From NCBI GenBank assembly GCA_001600175.1, contig BCJC01000001.1:248001-312000 (forward strand): a stretch of 64,000 bases of DNA, in the 5' to 3' direction. Below are positions 33,940 through 46,032 of the stretch, in pieces (positions within the stretch are counted from its first letter, which is position 1; every line of letters begins with the position of its first letter). Under the pieces are notes generated by a model. That model was not told the DNA's origin, did no database searches, and saw only the letters and a list, made by a program, of their open reading frames with translations. Position numbers and translations under genes: made by a program. This DNA comes from Erythrobasidium yunnanense (Eukaryota > Basidiomycota > Cystobasidiomycetes > Erythrobasidiales > Erythrobasidiaceae).

Positions 33940-36900
33940 ATGGACATCGATATCAGCGAGCCCAATCCATCGCCCAACAGCTGCGACTGCTCTGGCGCTG
34001 CTGGCTCAGCTTCAGCTTCGACCGTTTCGCAGTCTCAGTCCTCCTCATCACCATCCTCATCCTCCTCATCCTCATCTGATAGACCGTCTGATGGCCCTAG
34101 TGTCAGCAGCCCTCGAAGTTCCGCTTCGTCCGGGTTCAAGAGACGCTTTCAGTCTGACAGGCGACCTCGGTCGGCAACCCTCAATGCCGGATGCAACCAG
34201 CAGTATCATCAGCAGACAAGAAGCAGGAACATAAGATCTATACCTCTTACTGCTCGTGCTGCGAAATCAGCAGCAAATCCTGATCATGCACGATCATCGC
34301 TCGAGAACCGGAGAAGACCCATGCTGTCAACTGCAGGAAGGTACCACTCTGAACATTTTCAGGGAGTACACCGTGTTCACAACGATCATGCTTCCTGCGA
34401 AGATGTAGATGATGAAGAAGAAGACGACAAGTGCACAGCACCGTTAGAGGCGGGAAGAGAAGCGAAGCGTCAGAAACGTCTGGACGGACCTAACGCCGAC
34501 AATACTTCTTCTTCTCATTCGTCCAACTACACTTCCTCCTCTACTCTCCATCACGCTCCTTCAGCTAGTCAAGGAGAGCCTGGTCCTCTTCTGCCTCAAA
34601 GAAGGAAGAGAGCAGCGAGTCTGGCACTAGAAGACGAGATACAGCTCTTCAGGAAGCATCAGAGGAACACTTCCACATCTTCGTCTACTTCCTCTTCATC
34701 CAGCTCCTCTTCCCGGTCTTCGAGGGTCTCGTCTCCTGTGGTCTCATCAAGATCTTCGATCAGAGCTATCTCGCACCGCTTACAATCGCGTAGGGTTCTA
34801 CATAACAGCTGGAACAAGCGCTTCAGGCTGATGGAGAAGAAGCTGTCTTCATCACCTCTCGCATCTTTCGTCGAACAGAGAACGAAGCGAGACTTCAAGC
34901 ATCGTCCGTCCTTCTCGGTACATGCATGGCCTACAGAGGTCGTCGCTGCAAGTGAAGGCATCTCGCTGCCTGCTGGACCTGCGGCACAGCCAAGCCAGGA
35001 CAATCGAGGACTCAAGCAAGTCTCGAAGAGCGATGTGCAAGAGATGCGCGCGCCAATGGCTTCCACCTCTACTACCGGACAGGCGAAACCTCTTCCTACA
35101 CTCTCTCATACTCAGCTGTCCGCACTACATCAGTTGCATCTACCTCGCCCTACTGTCATGCCCGCCGCAACACTCGCCGTTCCTTCCACCGTCCCTGCAT
35201 CTCCTAGTCCTCCCTCGTCGCAGGGCTTCCACTCCGTCCTTGTTGGAATAACGTCGCGTTCCTCATCTCACTCCGGGCCCGGCGGCAAGGTACCTGCACA
35301 ACCTACGCCCAGTCCAAGTATTCCAAGTCTAAATCCACCTATCACACAAGATACGCTCAAAGAATTGGACTTGAACCAAGTACTGCAGTGCAAGCAGTTG
35401 AGGCATGATATCGTATTCGATGCGAATCTTATGTTTAGGCCGAACTTCGATGGGAATAGGTGAGCTGTTTTCCCTTCGGCCTAAGAGTATTGTTTTGGGC
35501 TGACTGATACTTTGCGTGATGTAGGGGCGACAGGAAGCGAGAATCCTCTCACAGATACTGGCTGGCCGTCGCGAGGGAACTCGAGACTGGCTGCAGATGC
35601 ACTGCATTCTCATTCCCTCCTTCTGCAACTGCTGTCCAGCTGGGCAAACAGCAATCTATCCCACTACCCTGCGTCTGCCGATCGTCCAGTTCCTCTTCTT
35701 CGAGTCTGATGACTGGCCAGTCTGCAAGCAAGCAGTGCCTTTCGGAAAGACTGCCCTCGAGGATCGTGCCTCTCGTAGCGGAGCTCAGGGATATCCTACT
35801 CGCTCTCCTTCCACTCTCCACAAGCGGTACATCTTCCGAGTCCAGCTTAGACGATTCCATCCGCGAGTCGCACAAGCTGATCATGGACACTCTCGACCCC
35901 GAGCTCATCGCACAGCAAGCTTCTCACAATCTCCTCAACCTCTCTTCCTTATCTTCTTTCTTCGGCCGAATCCTGAAATCGCACTGCGCGCCTATGCGCG
36001 ACGAGGTCATAGAATGCATGATGGCTTCCATCGCTCAAGGAGGGGAGAAGAAAGACATGGCTGCTGTATCGAATGGCTTGAAGATGTGTTTCGAAATCCT
36101 GGAACTGATGAAGCTGGATATCACGAATCATCAGTTGAGGATTCTCAGACCAGTCTTGGTGGAAGGAGCGGCGGAGTTCGAGTACAAGAGCTTCCTGGAG
36201 CAGTATTCGGGAGAAGGGCAGGGCACGAAGCTAGACTTGACGCGCAAATGGTATGACGAAGCAAGCTCAAGATTGTTGAGCCAGGAAGGCAAGTCAGCGC
36301 GCATGCTGGACGTCCTTTCAGACGGGGTTCTGGACATCCTCTTCAAGCCAGAGAACCTAGCATCGGCTTCCATATCCGCGATACCGCCTCATCGCGGCGC
36401 ATCTTCTGCCTCGAAAGGGACAATTGGCAGGCGATCAAGATATACCGTCCTTCCTACTTCCTCTTTTGTCCCAGAGACGCTTCAGCTCGATCTCTTCCGT
36501 CTTCAACTCTTCCATGGGGGTGTGACCGATCTATGCGTGGTTTATCTCCTTCTCCTCCTCTTCCGACAGCTCTGCTCGAGCCTACATAAACGAGTTCCTT
36601 CCTCTGCAGAGGTTGAATCTGTAAGGAAAGAGATCTGGACAATCATGTCTGAAGCTATTGCAGCAAGGAACATACCTTCTGCATCAAGCAGTGGCAAGAA
36701 TAGGAATCCGATCCCTACGGGCATCAAGAAGCTCGATTCGATCAGGTGGAAGGACGCAATAAAGGACTCCCTGCTTCAAGTGGCCAGGAAAGCAGCTCCT
36801 TCTACGAGTAGTGCGAATGCCGATGCTCCCAGCCAATCTACGCTGGACATGCTCACTGCCTGGTCCGAGAACAATCTCAAAGCAGACGGCAAGCTGGTAC

Positions 36901-37195
36901 GTCGGCATTTTTCGCCAGTTTCGGAACCGTACTGACGTGGATGCCCTTACAGTTTATGCTCGTCCAGACTCGTCTCCGCAGCGCTTTATACAGCCTCTTG
37001 CAGGAAGAGCTTCATCCTTCGCCTATGCAGTCTACCAAGCTAGGCGATGAGACTGTCCCGTCGACAGCAGAGGCCGCAATCAAGAATAGCGGTCTAATAG
37101 ACCTATCGAACGAGGTCCATCTTTTGTCAAGCAGGATCGGCAAAGTCGTTTCACATCATCACAAGACTTATCAACAACTATACAGTACCTTCTGA
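33940..37195 (+). CDS. Sok1/T-complex protein 11 family protein
   Basis: Three exons (33940-35459, 35525-36896, 36953-37195) give 1044 residues. The first 400 residues are Ser-rich, with acidic and basic runs and little order. The family core begins near residue 475 with LKELDLNQVLQCKQLRHDIV and FDANLMFRPNFDGNRGDRKR, then a YWLAVARELETGC helix and a long alpha-helical domain (ELRDILLALLP, DELIAQQASHNLLNL-like, EVIECMMASIAQG, EILELMKLDITNHQLRILRP). Yeast SOK1 suppresses loss of protein kinase A, so a link to cAMP signalling is possible. A Git3-like receptor lies in the same window but is not adjacent. The third exon codes the short C-terminal helices. Confidence 0.88.
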
Positions 37196-37595
37196 GAGCT
37201 GCCTGATCTGTTAGTTCTGGGCGAGAATCTGACGGAGTCTGAGAAAGGTGCAAAAGACGCAACAATACACGCATGAAATACTCGCCATTCATATAGACCG
37301 CTCTACGGCCTTACGAATCACACTCGTTCTTGCAGCTGCAATATCGTTATCTATCTATTCAAGAAACGCTCGTTGGCCTTCTTAGCATTATTTCAACCCT
37401 GTATCGTCAATGTAGTATGTCAGTAGTCATAACACCAAATCTAGCAGTCAGCTGCAAGGCGAATCCTCGCTAGACTGTGATCGGGGTCAAGGACTTTGCT
37501 TGGCAATTAATGCTTGTCTAAGCAGATGCTGTCTAAACTGTACTCTATTTGTATCTACATCGAATAACACGGCATATGGACGGTTTGCTACCTGG

Positions 37596-39571
37596 CTAGA
37601 CATGGTCGAGCAGAGTAGCCTTCTGCTCAGCCCTATATCGCTGCGAGGCTTTGATACCGAAGTCCCTCGCAAAGATGATTTGGACCTCCTCGATATCTAG
37701 CCCAGCTGTCTCCGGATAGCAGAAGATGACGAAGATCCAGCCAACGAAGCAAATGCCGCCGTATAGGCCGAAAGCACCAGACGGAGTGATTGCGTCCATG
37801 AGTGTAAGATATGTTGACGCGATGACCTAGTGGCATGGCTGTTAAAGAAAAGCATCTCGTACGGCTCCATAGACAGGCTTACAAGGTTGCTCCCCCAGTT
37901 ACAGCCAGTAGCAACTGATGTACCGATTCCTCGCTAATTGACATACGGATCAGCTTTCAATACATCAAAACGTCTAAAGAATGCTTACATATGAGATAGG
38001 GAAGAGTTCACTCTGTTGCCAAGGGATGTTACCGATTCCAGTAGCATACGAGAAGACGTAGAAGACCATCGCGAATAAGACTAGACCACTCCACGCTGCT
38101 GGGTAGTCGGCATTTGGGTCAAGCTGACCTCCAGTGTTGATGGTGAGGAAGTGGAAAGATATGGCTGCGAGAACTAAACCGATCACCATCCCTGGTGCTG
38201 TCCAGAGCATGATCCGTCGACGACCGATGATATCGATATACTTCAAGGCGAGAAGTGTGCCGATGAAATTGGTCCCTGAAACAATCAATCCGACGGCTGT
38301 GGGGTCCTTGAAGCCGATCGATGCGAAAAGTGTGGCAGAGTCTGTATGGGTGAGCGATCAGTACTTCTCTGCAATTACTAACAGCGATGTCACTTACAAT
38401 ACATCAATGTATTGAATCCGGACAGCTGTTGCAGGAGCTGCAGTCCGCAAGCCACAATGAGAGCTCTTCTGTTCGGAGCGGTCAAGACGATGTCCTTGAT
38501 CCGTCTTGTGAGAGGCTGGCTGCCTAGAATCAAGGCTTGCGCCCGGACTTCTTCTCGCAGACCGGCGACTTTCGCTTTAAGCTGTTGAGATGTTTCCTTC
38601 GGGTAGATCTTGCGAAGTGCGTTCGTAGCTTCGACCAAGCGATCCTTGACGATAAGCTGGCGTGGAGAGTCTGGAAGATAGAAGAGCGCTGCAATCTGTA
38701 TTCCTGCAGGAATTGCACATAGCCCGCTCATCCATCTCCACCCGCCATGGGTTCGCTCGAAGGCAGCGCCGATCGCATATGCGATGACTTGTCCAAAGGT
38801 AATTGCGACCACATTGATTGTCACGAGACGGCCTCTCAGATGAGTCGGTGCCAATTCCGAAATAAGCAGAGGGCACACGCAAGACGCCATGCCGACTCCA
38901 AGACCCAAGATGGCTCTTCCAGCAGTGATAGTCGCTACATTGTGAGCTACCGCTTGCACCACAGCACCGAGTATGAAAAAAATGTCGGATACGCTCAATA
39001 GCCATTTGCGACCAATTTTGTCAGACGTGACACCCGCTGCAATACCCCCAATGAAGGCAGTGGCTGTCGTGATAGAGGTGATGAGCTCTTTGTTGCTGTT
39101 CGTAAGGTCATGTCCCAAATCATCGCGGACGCTAACGAGGATCCCGGCTGTAAACGGAAAGACGTATTAGATTGGGCCCGTACAACAGCATACTTGTACG
39201 CTCACAAATGATGCCGGTGTCTAATCCGAAGAGTAAGCCCTGAAGCCGTAGTATCAGCTAGCTGCCTCTGGGCCTGCCTGCCTAGGTACTCGGCGGCTTA
39301 CGCTGATGGATATCATAGCTGTAAGGAACCAGATGTAGAAAGTAATCTTTTCCTTGTGTCTGAAGCTCTCATGCGTTGATGTCGGACTTTCCAGACTTTT
39401 GGCATCGTCATTCGCCGCCATCGACTTCGAGGCAGTTGCATCCGGTCCAGAGTGGTCGAGCAGCTCCCTGTCTTCTTTGATAGAGTTCCCAGAAGATACG
39501 GTTCCATCTGAGACGGGCGTGACAGTCCCGCTGCGTTGCTCGCTCGAGCTTAATTGATCAATTCGGTTCAT
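37596..39571 (-). CDS. ITR1: myo-Inositol transporter, major facilitator family
   Basis: Six exons (39571-39302, 39239-39206, 39147-38398, 38341-37989, 37933-37883, 37826-37596) give 562 residues. Twelve membrane helices are visible. Signature motifs are LLFGLDTGIISGILVSVRDD, DKIGRKW, ELAPTHLRGRLVTIN, YLPDSPRQLI, GLQLLQQLSGFNTLMYY, GRRRIM and PETAGLDIEEVQ. The block GIGNIPWQQSELFPISYRGI with CNWGSNLVIASTYLTLMD is typical of proton-coupled inositol transporters such as Itr1. The acidic Ser-rich N-terminal tail is cytosolic. The start is the only ATG in the first exon frame. Exons of 34 and 51 bases are included. Inositol is inferred as substrate and other polyols are possible. Confidence 0.92.
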
Positions 39572-40069
39572 GATGGATCGTTGAGTGCTCTCTCTAGACG
39601 ACAAGCTCAGGGGAAGGGTGGTAGTCGAGGCTGAATACGCTTGAAGTGGTGAAACAGCGCCCAGTCTTGTGCATGGAAAACTCAACGATTTGAACAAGAA
39701 GAAACAGCAAAGCCTGGAAAATCTTGAATTGATACCGATTTCTGGCGAAACTGATGTGTTTGCTTTTATGCATTACGGTCTTTAACATCGTCGCAACAGC
39801 TACTGCATGCTGAAAGGCGAAGCTTCTGCCTTCAGTCACATTCGGATTGATGATATCTTGGGAGCGCCTTCAGCTGGGCAGAGTTTTGCACATACTAAAC
39901 AGCTGACTACTATAAGGTCAGAAGGAACGACTCTTCAGTTCATACCCTCCCAAATCATCTGAATTATCCGTTACCGCAAATTGCATTACAGTAAGGAAAT
40001 GCCATCAATGTCCATGCTAAAAGTGCAACAAGTAATCTGTAGGAATGTCCGTAGCTACTTCCAAACCAT
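39572..40069. other. Intergenic, transporter promoter side
   Basis: AT-richer sequence upstream of the transporter and downstream of the small secreted protein gene. No coding or repeat signal is supported. Confidence 0.5.
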
Positions 40070-40754
40070 TCAGGCTACAAGTGTAAATCTCTGATTGGCG
40101 GTCGGGCTAGCAGTTGCTCCTCCAAGATGACTTCCTGAAAGCTCTGTGATCGGGAGACCGGAATCGATGTCTGTGATTGTACATCCAAGGGCCATGATAT
40201 CCCCGGAAGCGGGGACGGAGCCCGGCGCTGGGCATGCTAGGCATTCCACGATGAAACGAGGAGTACTGGTATCATGACAAAAATCAGCCTCGGTATTTGC
40301 AGCTAATAGGATGATCCCTTACCCTGCAGTAGAGACCGTGCCTACAGTTCCGACGACCAAGTCCCTTGCTGGCGAGAATTGCGCGAGTAGGCTATTGTCA
40401 GGAATGTTGGCCAGCCTGTAAGATGGCTATCAGCTTGGTCACATGGGATTAAGAGGGGTGGGATGAGACTCACTTGATTGTGAAAGGATTGTTGACCTCC
40501 CCATTCAATTCGAGGATGAAGGTAGTAGCTTCATCTTCACTTATCGAGTCTGCATAGATCGAGTAGCCTTCACTCTTGCGAGGCACGTCCCAGTAGTTGC
40601 TGGTAATCGTGCTGACGACCTTGACAGGCACTCCGGCGAGATTTGGGGTGCAAAGTGGGCTGTCTTGACGAGCCGCAAGATCGACAGGAGCGGCGGAGAC
40701 GCTGGACGCGAGGAGTCCCCCAAAAAAGGTGATCATAGAAGCTTGGAAGAGCAT
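40070..40754 (-). CDS. Small secreted protein
   Basis: Three exons (40754-40474, 40415-40323, 40265-40070) give 189 residues. The first 21 residues (MLFQASMITFFGGLLASSVS) form a clear signal peptide with a likely cut after Ala. A mature domain of about 165 residues follows, with four Cys (LCTPNL, ECLACPAPG, LGCTITD) that could form two disulfides, and no membrane helix. The family is not recognised. The sequence has beta-strand character (VPVKVVSTIT, ATTFILELNG, RFIVECL). It may be a cell-wall or extracellular protein. Splice sites are canonical and phases agree. Confidence 0.8.
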
Positions 40755-41267
40755 GATGATGGTTAGGAGTTGCTGATAGTGGATGAGAAGGCAGGTGATT
40801 GCTTTGAGCTGATGAAGCTGTATGAGGAATGGAAGAGAAGAAGCGGTGGATGGATGGGCATTTTATATCCGTAAGCAAGAGAAGCTCGATATAGCATATC
40901 CAAATTAACGCTGTGCTGAAGAACTAGACATCGCCCTCCACACTCCGCCTCAATTTGGTCAGGCCGACCCCGAATGCATAGCAAGCAAGGAAGGTCCACA
41001 TCTTCCGGGTATGGACTTGAGGTGGGTAGTGTAAGTAGTCTGTAAGCCTCGGCCAGCGTATGGTAGAAGCAGGGATGGCCCGGAGTGTGGTGCGCCTTGA
41101 CCAAACAAAGCAGGCATTGCAGTGTCTTTATTACGAAGGTCTTGTCATGGAGAACAGGCGAAGCTTCTCGTATGGAATTAGCCGAGCCAGATCAGCTCCA
41201 CGGCATGCCATTCGAAGAGTCTGCATTGTGAGGGAAAAACAACAACAAACGTACTGCCAGGCGATTC
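40755..41267. other. Intergenic, secreted-protein promoter and BMS1 3' flank
   Basis: This contains a TATA-like word (TTTATATCC at 40861) on the strand opposite to the secreted gene's direction. No gene is supported. Confidence 0.4.
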
Positions 41268-44200
41268 TTAGGTTCTTCTCTTCTTCTGCGGTCTTCCACC
41301 AGTCGCTTCTGACTGTTCTTTGCGCTTCTGTTCCTTGCCCATTTCTCGATACTGTTCCTTCTTCTTGTTCTTCTCTCTGTCACTTCTGGCATCGGCTTCT
41401 TTCGCGAGTTTCTTTGCACGTCCAGCTCGAGCTTCGTTCTTCTTGTCTTGCCGCTTCGCGATCTTGACTTTGTTGACCGCCTGTATCTGCTGCAAAATAC
41501 CCATCGCTCGCTTCTCCTCCGGATTCAAGACGACAGCACGCTTCTGCATGTATGTCTCGCGCTTCTGAGGCTTCTGCAGCTTGGGCTTGGAGGCATATGG
41601 TAGAGCTGCCTGCAGTTTGCGGGGGATTTTCAGATTGTTGAACTTGCGCTCCTGTCTCTCGATAGGCTATAATGAACCAGATTAGCTTTGACCAAATGCA
41701 GAGTCACTTACGACATACCTTGTACAGCGAATTGACGTTCTTCGGTGTCTTCAAAGCTTCCGCGACTCTGACTTCCCCTGTCAATCTCATGCCCTTCCAA
41801 GTTGACTTGTCCTGTAGCAGCAACCCTGCAACCGGGTTATAGTATTTTCTCGGCTGGATTTGGTACCAAGCTCGAAGGAAGATGATATCGCTCATGAGTA
41901 CCTTGTCCTCGAAGGCAGCTCGGAAGTATCCATCCGGCTTCGGCAGCGCTTTCTTGATCTGTCCTCGGATACCGGAGACTGTTCGAATATGGGCACCTTC
42001 GAACTTGGCTACTTCAAGAGAACTGGTGAACATATCTCGGATGTATGCAGTGTTCTTGAAGATCTTGTCTGCAGATGCGAAGTCCGATTAATCAGAGCAC
42101 GGGATTAGACAGGAGAATTGCTAGCCACTTACGAGGCACACCAGTCAGCTTGAGCTTCTTTGTGATCATGCTTGATCCGCTAATATCCGTCACGACACCC
42201 GTAGCCGATATCCTGAAGGAAGCCTTATCGTTCCCTAGCGTGTTGAAAGCGCAGAAGCCAGTGTTGGGCGCAGAAATAGGTCCCCAGAAGGTCGCTAGAC
42301 AGTGCATATGCTCCGGCGTATACTTGAGCATACGATTCCGCGTCCCGTCATCGAGCGAGTATATGGGCACTGTCTGGAAGCGCCGCCATCCGATAGAGAA
42401 GATGAGTGGATCATTCGTCTTTAGAATCTTGGGATGCCAGCGATGTTTCTTCGCTCGGACTTGCACGAAGCCGAAATTCTCTTCATGTGGAAGAAGTGCA
42501 CCAACAACCAGAGGGAAGCGAGAATTGAAGTTCTCAAGCAACTCTGCTGGCACGCCAGAGAACTCCAAGCGAACATAGCTTCCAGGTCTGAGTCCTTCTA
42601 CCAAAGCCCTCGTTTCAGGATCATCGTTTGCGAATTCAGCTTGTGTTGCTTCTAAGCGCTTGCGCATCTCCTCTTTCTGCTCGGTATAGAAGTCCATCTT
42701 GCCTTCCTCATCAGAAGAATCGTCATACTCTGCATCGAATCTGCGCTTCAGGCGTTCTTTCTTGGCTGCCAACGCTTCTTCCGATGTCGGCTTGGTCTTA
42801 GACTTTTTGGCCGGAGCGTCTTCTGCACCCCCCTCCTCTTCTTCATCGTCTTCGCCATCCTTCTCCAAATCTTCGAAAGCCGGCTCTCCGTCTGCTTGCG
42901 CATCATCTCCATCATCCAGGTTACCGGAGATAAAGAACTTCCTGAACGATTCAACTACACTTTCATCTTGCCAATCTAATGCTGCGACCGGCCTGCCAAG
43001 CTTGAATCGATCTTCATCCTCGTCCTCTTCGCCTTCTTTAGGACCTTGATTCGCAAGCTGGAACAGATCGTCGTCCTCGTTCGCGTCCTCTGATGCAGTA
43101 CCGTTTGACTTGTCTATTCCATCTATCTGCTGGAGGTAGATCTCCCTAGGCGTCATTCCCGAGCTGTAAATCATCTTCATGAGGTTCGGCCGTTGATTGG
43201 CTTGTGCATCCAAGAAGTTCTGACGAGCTTTCGCGCTCAGGTCTTGTTTCCACTGTGGTCCTTCGCCATCTTCACCCTCTTCGTCTGCTAAGTCGTATTC
43301 GCCAAGCAGATTAGGCCCTTCGCGATCGTCTATGTCCACACCTTTGTCGTTCTGCTCAAAGCCCAATATCTCTCCTTCATTGTCTAGATCCTCCAGATCG
43401 GAATCGCTAGCATCATCGTAGTTCACGTCTTTCCTAGCTTCTGTCTCGTCCTCGTCATTGATGGCTGCCCCAGCATGCTCATCGTCGTCATCATCATAGT
43501 CTGCTTCACTGCCGTCTTCTTCTTCGTCTCCACTGCCTTCTGCATCGTCGTCACCGTCTGCGTTCTCTCTGAGCTCATCTTCACCGAATGCAAGTCTTCG
43601 CCGCCTTGCCCCCGATGAGCTGCCTTGTTCAGGTAGAGCCAGCGGTGCTTTATCATCCGCAAAGAGCCTCAGCTGACTCGTGCTCATGCCATCTCCTAGT
43701 GTAAAGTCTGCTTCTTGCAGATCCATAACCATCTTTTCTCCTTCTCCTGCAAATTCTCCTGCATCTTCACCTGCTTTCCTCGTGAAATTACCAGCGGTGT
43801 TCACCCAGACTCTATCACCATCGAAAGTGACAGCTCCATTCGCTCCGCCTAACAAGCCAGCTGCACCTCCGCTGAACGGGGCATGCACTAGTCTGTTCTT
43901 GTCATTCAGCTTCCGGCGCTTCTCGCTCTCTACTGTTGGTAGAGGACATGGATCCGCTAGTTGCGCCAGGCGGGAAACGCTGAAAGCATCGACTCCCGAG
44001 CCAGGTATATGTATTCGAAGGCTGCTGGTTTGTGAAGGCGCTCGCATCGGTATACCTCTAAGGTAGCCCCACAATGCTACTGTCCTATCGGCTTTCGGAT
44101 TCTGGCGAACTTCCTCTCGCGGAGTAAGGTCTTCCAGCCTGTCCGCCAGCAGATATGAGTGAGAGTTACGGAAGATCAGAGGTCTGAATTTGGCGACACT

Positions 44201-45067
44201 GATGAATCGAGATAGATTGAGGATCTCTCGATCTGGATACCGGCCATTGATGACTCCGCTGAGATAGAACATCTTGGCACCATCGTAGACTTCGGTCCAG
44301 AAACGGTTCTTAAGGCGCTTCTTCTGTGCTCGTAGTGCAGATTGGGACTTTATGAGATCGAGATGCGTGAGAACAGCTATGATTTTGGGAAGACCATGCG
44401 ACGACATGGCCGATAGAGCTTCGAAGGTTTCCTGAATGTCAAGGCGGGTATTAGCTAAAGCTACCGAAGCCATTAAAGAGTATGTACTGACCATCTCGAG
44501 CCCGAAACTGCCATCAATCATAAGCAGTACCAAATCCGCCACTTTTGCTAAGTCGACCATTGCTCCCAGGTCGTTCGGACATCCGATGACTGTCAATCTA
44601 CGACTCTTGCCAGTGACCACTGTAACGGGTCCTTGGATGTCTGTCATGGTCGTCTTGGTGTATCTTCTGATCATACTGCGAACCAAGGTAGATTTGCCGA
44701 CCTGATCAGTATGCAGCTTCAGCGTTCTCGAGCATAGTATGGTAGGATATAGAGTAAGTTAGCATACACCAGGAGGACCCATAACGGCCACAATAACGGG
44801 AGGAGGGCCATTATCATCTTTGCTTGCTGATCCCAAGACAGACGTCTTTGTTCCAGATTGGCCAGCGCCATATCCACCGAACGTTCTGTCTATCGCAGGA
44901 ACATGGAGTCTCTTCTGATCTTTCTCTACCTTCTGCCTTGCCAATCTGCTGGCTTTTGCGCCAGACTGGGATATGAAAGCTTTTGGGTTGTTTCCTTTTG
45001 CATGCTTGTTGGCTGCTGGCTTCTCCTTAGTCTTCCTGTGCGGTTTGTTGCTCTGCGCCTCGCTCAT
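41268..45067 (-). CDS. BMS1: Ribosome biogenesis GTPase Bms1
   Basis: Five exons (45067-44768, 44701-44492, 44431-42133, 42068-41719, 41666-41268) give 1185 residues, close to yeast Bms1. It is a nucleolar GTPase of the small-subunit processome that works with Rcl1. The basic N-terminus is followed by a P-loop split by intron 1 (VMGPPGVGKSTLVRSM), the GPVTVVTGKSRRLT region and LTHLDLIKS. A long acidic middle (about 430-620) precedes the EF-Tu-like and C-terminal domains (GSYVRLEFSGVP, KWGPIS-type FWGPISAPNTG, GQIKKALPKPDGYFRAAFED, NSLYKPIERQERKF). A Lys/Arg-rich tail ends the protein. Intron 2 is exactly 60 bases and has no in-frame stop. Confidence 0.96.
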
Positions 45068-45310
45068 CGCGGGCAGTTGGTGTAAGCAAGAGTCTTGCCC
45101 GGATTTTAAGGCTCGTGATCTGAAAATTCAAGGCAAGCTTTTCAGACACCGGCCAACTGGCAATACTCATAAAATGGCCAGAACAAAGACGACAACAAGT
45201 AGATATATATAGTAGGACATCGTGGATTCAACGCTGAGCCAGCTTTCAAGGACAACAACGGCGGGAAGACCCAGCTCCCAGGGAGATCGTGCTGCCCAAA
45301 GAAGCTCAAG

Positions 45311-45636
45311 ATGACACTCGTACGATTGGCCGACTGCAGTGTGGGATGCTATCTTACATATGAACATAATGCAGCTATCGCGGAAGTGAGGACGACTACT
45401 GGCGTCCTGCCAAAGCAGAAGAAGTCGCAAGGACCTTCGTCGACAAGAAATAAGAAGCAGCGAGACAAGGCTGTCAAAGCTGCAGGTCCGTCACTGCAGC
45501 GAGTCAGCTATGGCGTAGCCTCTGACTTCTGCCTGCTCCTCCTCATTCTGCAGAGTTCGCAGAGAAGCTGCAAGCCAAAGCATCCGCTCGCGAAGCCAGA
45601 GTACAAAAGAAGAAGAAAGCAAAGGAACTGTACTGA
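45311..45636 (+). CDS. Small Lys-rich protein, start uncertain
   Basis: Two exons (45311-45485, 45554-45636) give 85 residues. The clear part is the C-terminus: KQRDKAVKAAEFAEKLQAKA and SAREARVQKKKKAKELY, a charged helix of the type seen in small nucleolar or ribosome-associated proteins. The first 30 residues look less convincing, so the true first exon may lie elsewhere, for example with an ATG at 45174. The donor GTCCGT is weak. It lies upstream of BMS1 on the opposite strand. Confidence 0.45.
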
Positions 45637-46032
45637 CCCATCCCGCTCTCCCTGGGCACTCTATATTCGTAACGCTCGATTGTTGGGTAAGCGAGTTCCA
45701 GCATTCAGCGTAAGTCACGCTAATGCGAGCTTGCTTAGTGCAGTGCTATGTTGTTGTTCCAAACTCCCGACCACACACTGAGCTTGCTCTGTCAACGCAA
45801 TGCAATCTCATCTGGAAGAGTCCAGCTATACAACCGCAGGAAATACTAGCATTGCGCTCTGAGGCCGAGACTTGCCGATGTTGGACTTCGCCCTACAATG
45901 GGCTAGCTTGCGCATACTAAGGCTCGTCTGTTCTGACACCCTAGGGAGACTGAGCCTAGGATTGCTCGGGCTACTGAGAACCATAGCATTGTTTGTGCAG
46001 CGTGAGAGGTGAACTTCTCAGGGCCGATCGTA
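45637..46032. other. Intergenic between convergent genes
   Basis: 3' flanks of the Lys-rich gene and signal peptide peptidase. No coding signal is supported. Confidence 0.45.
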
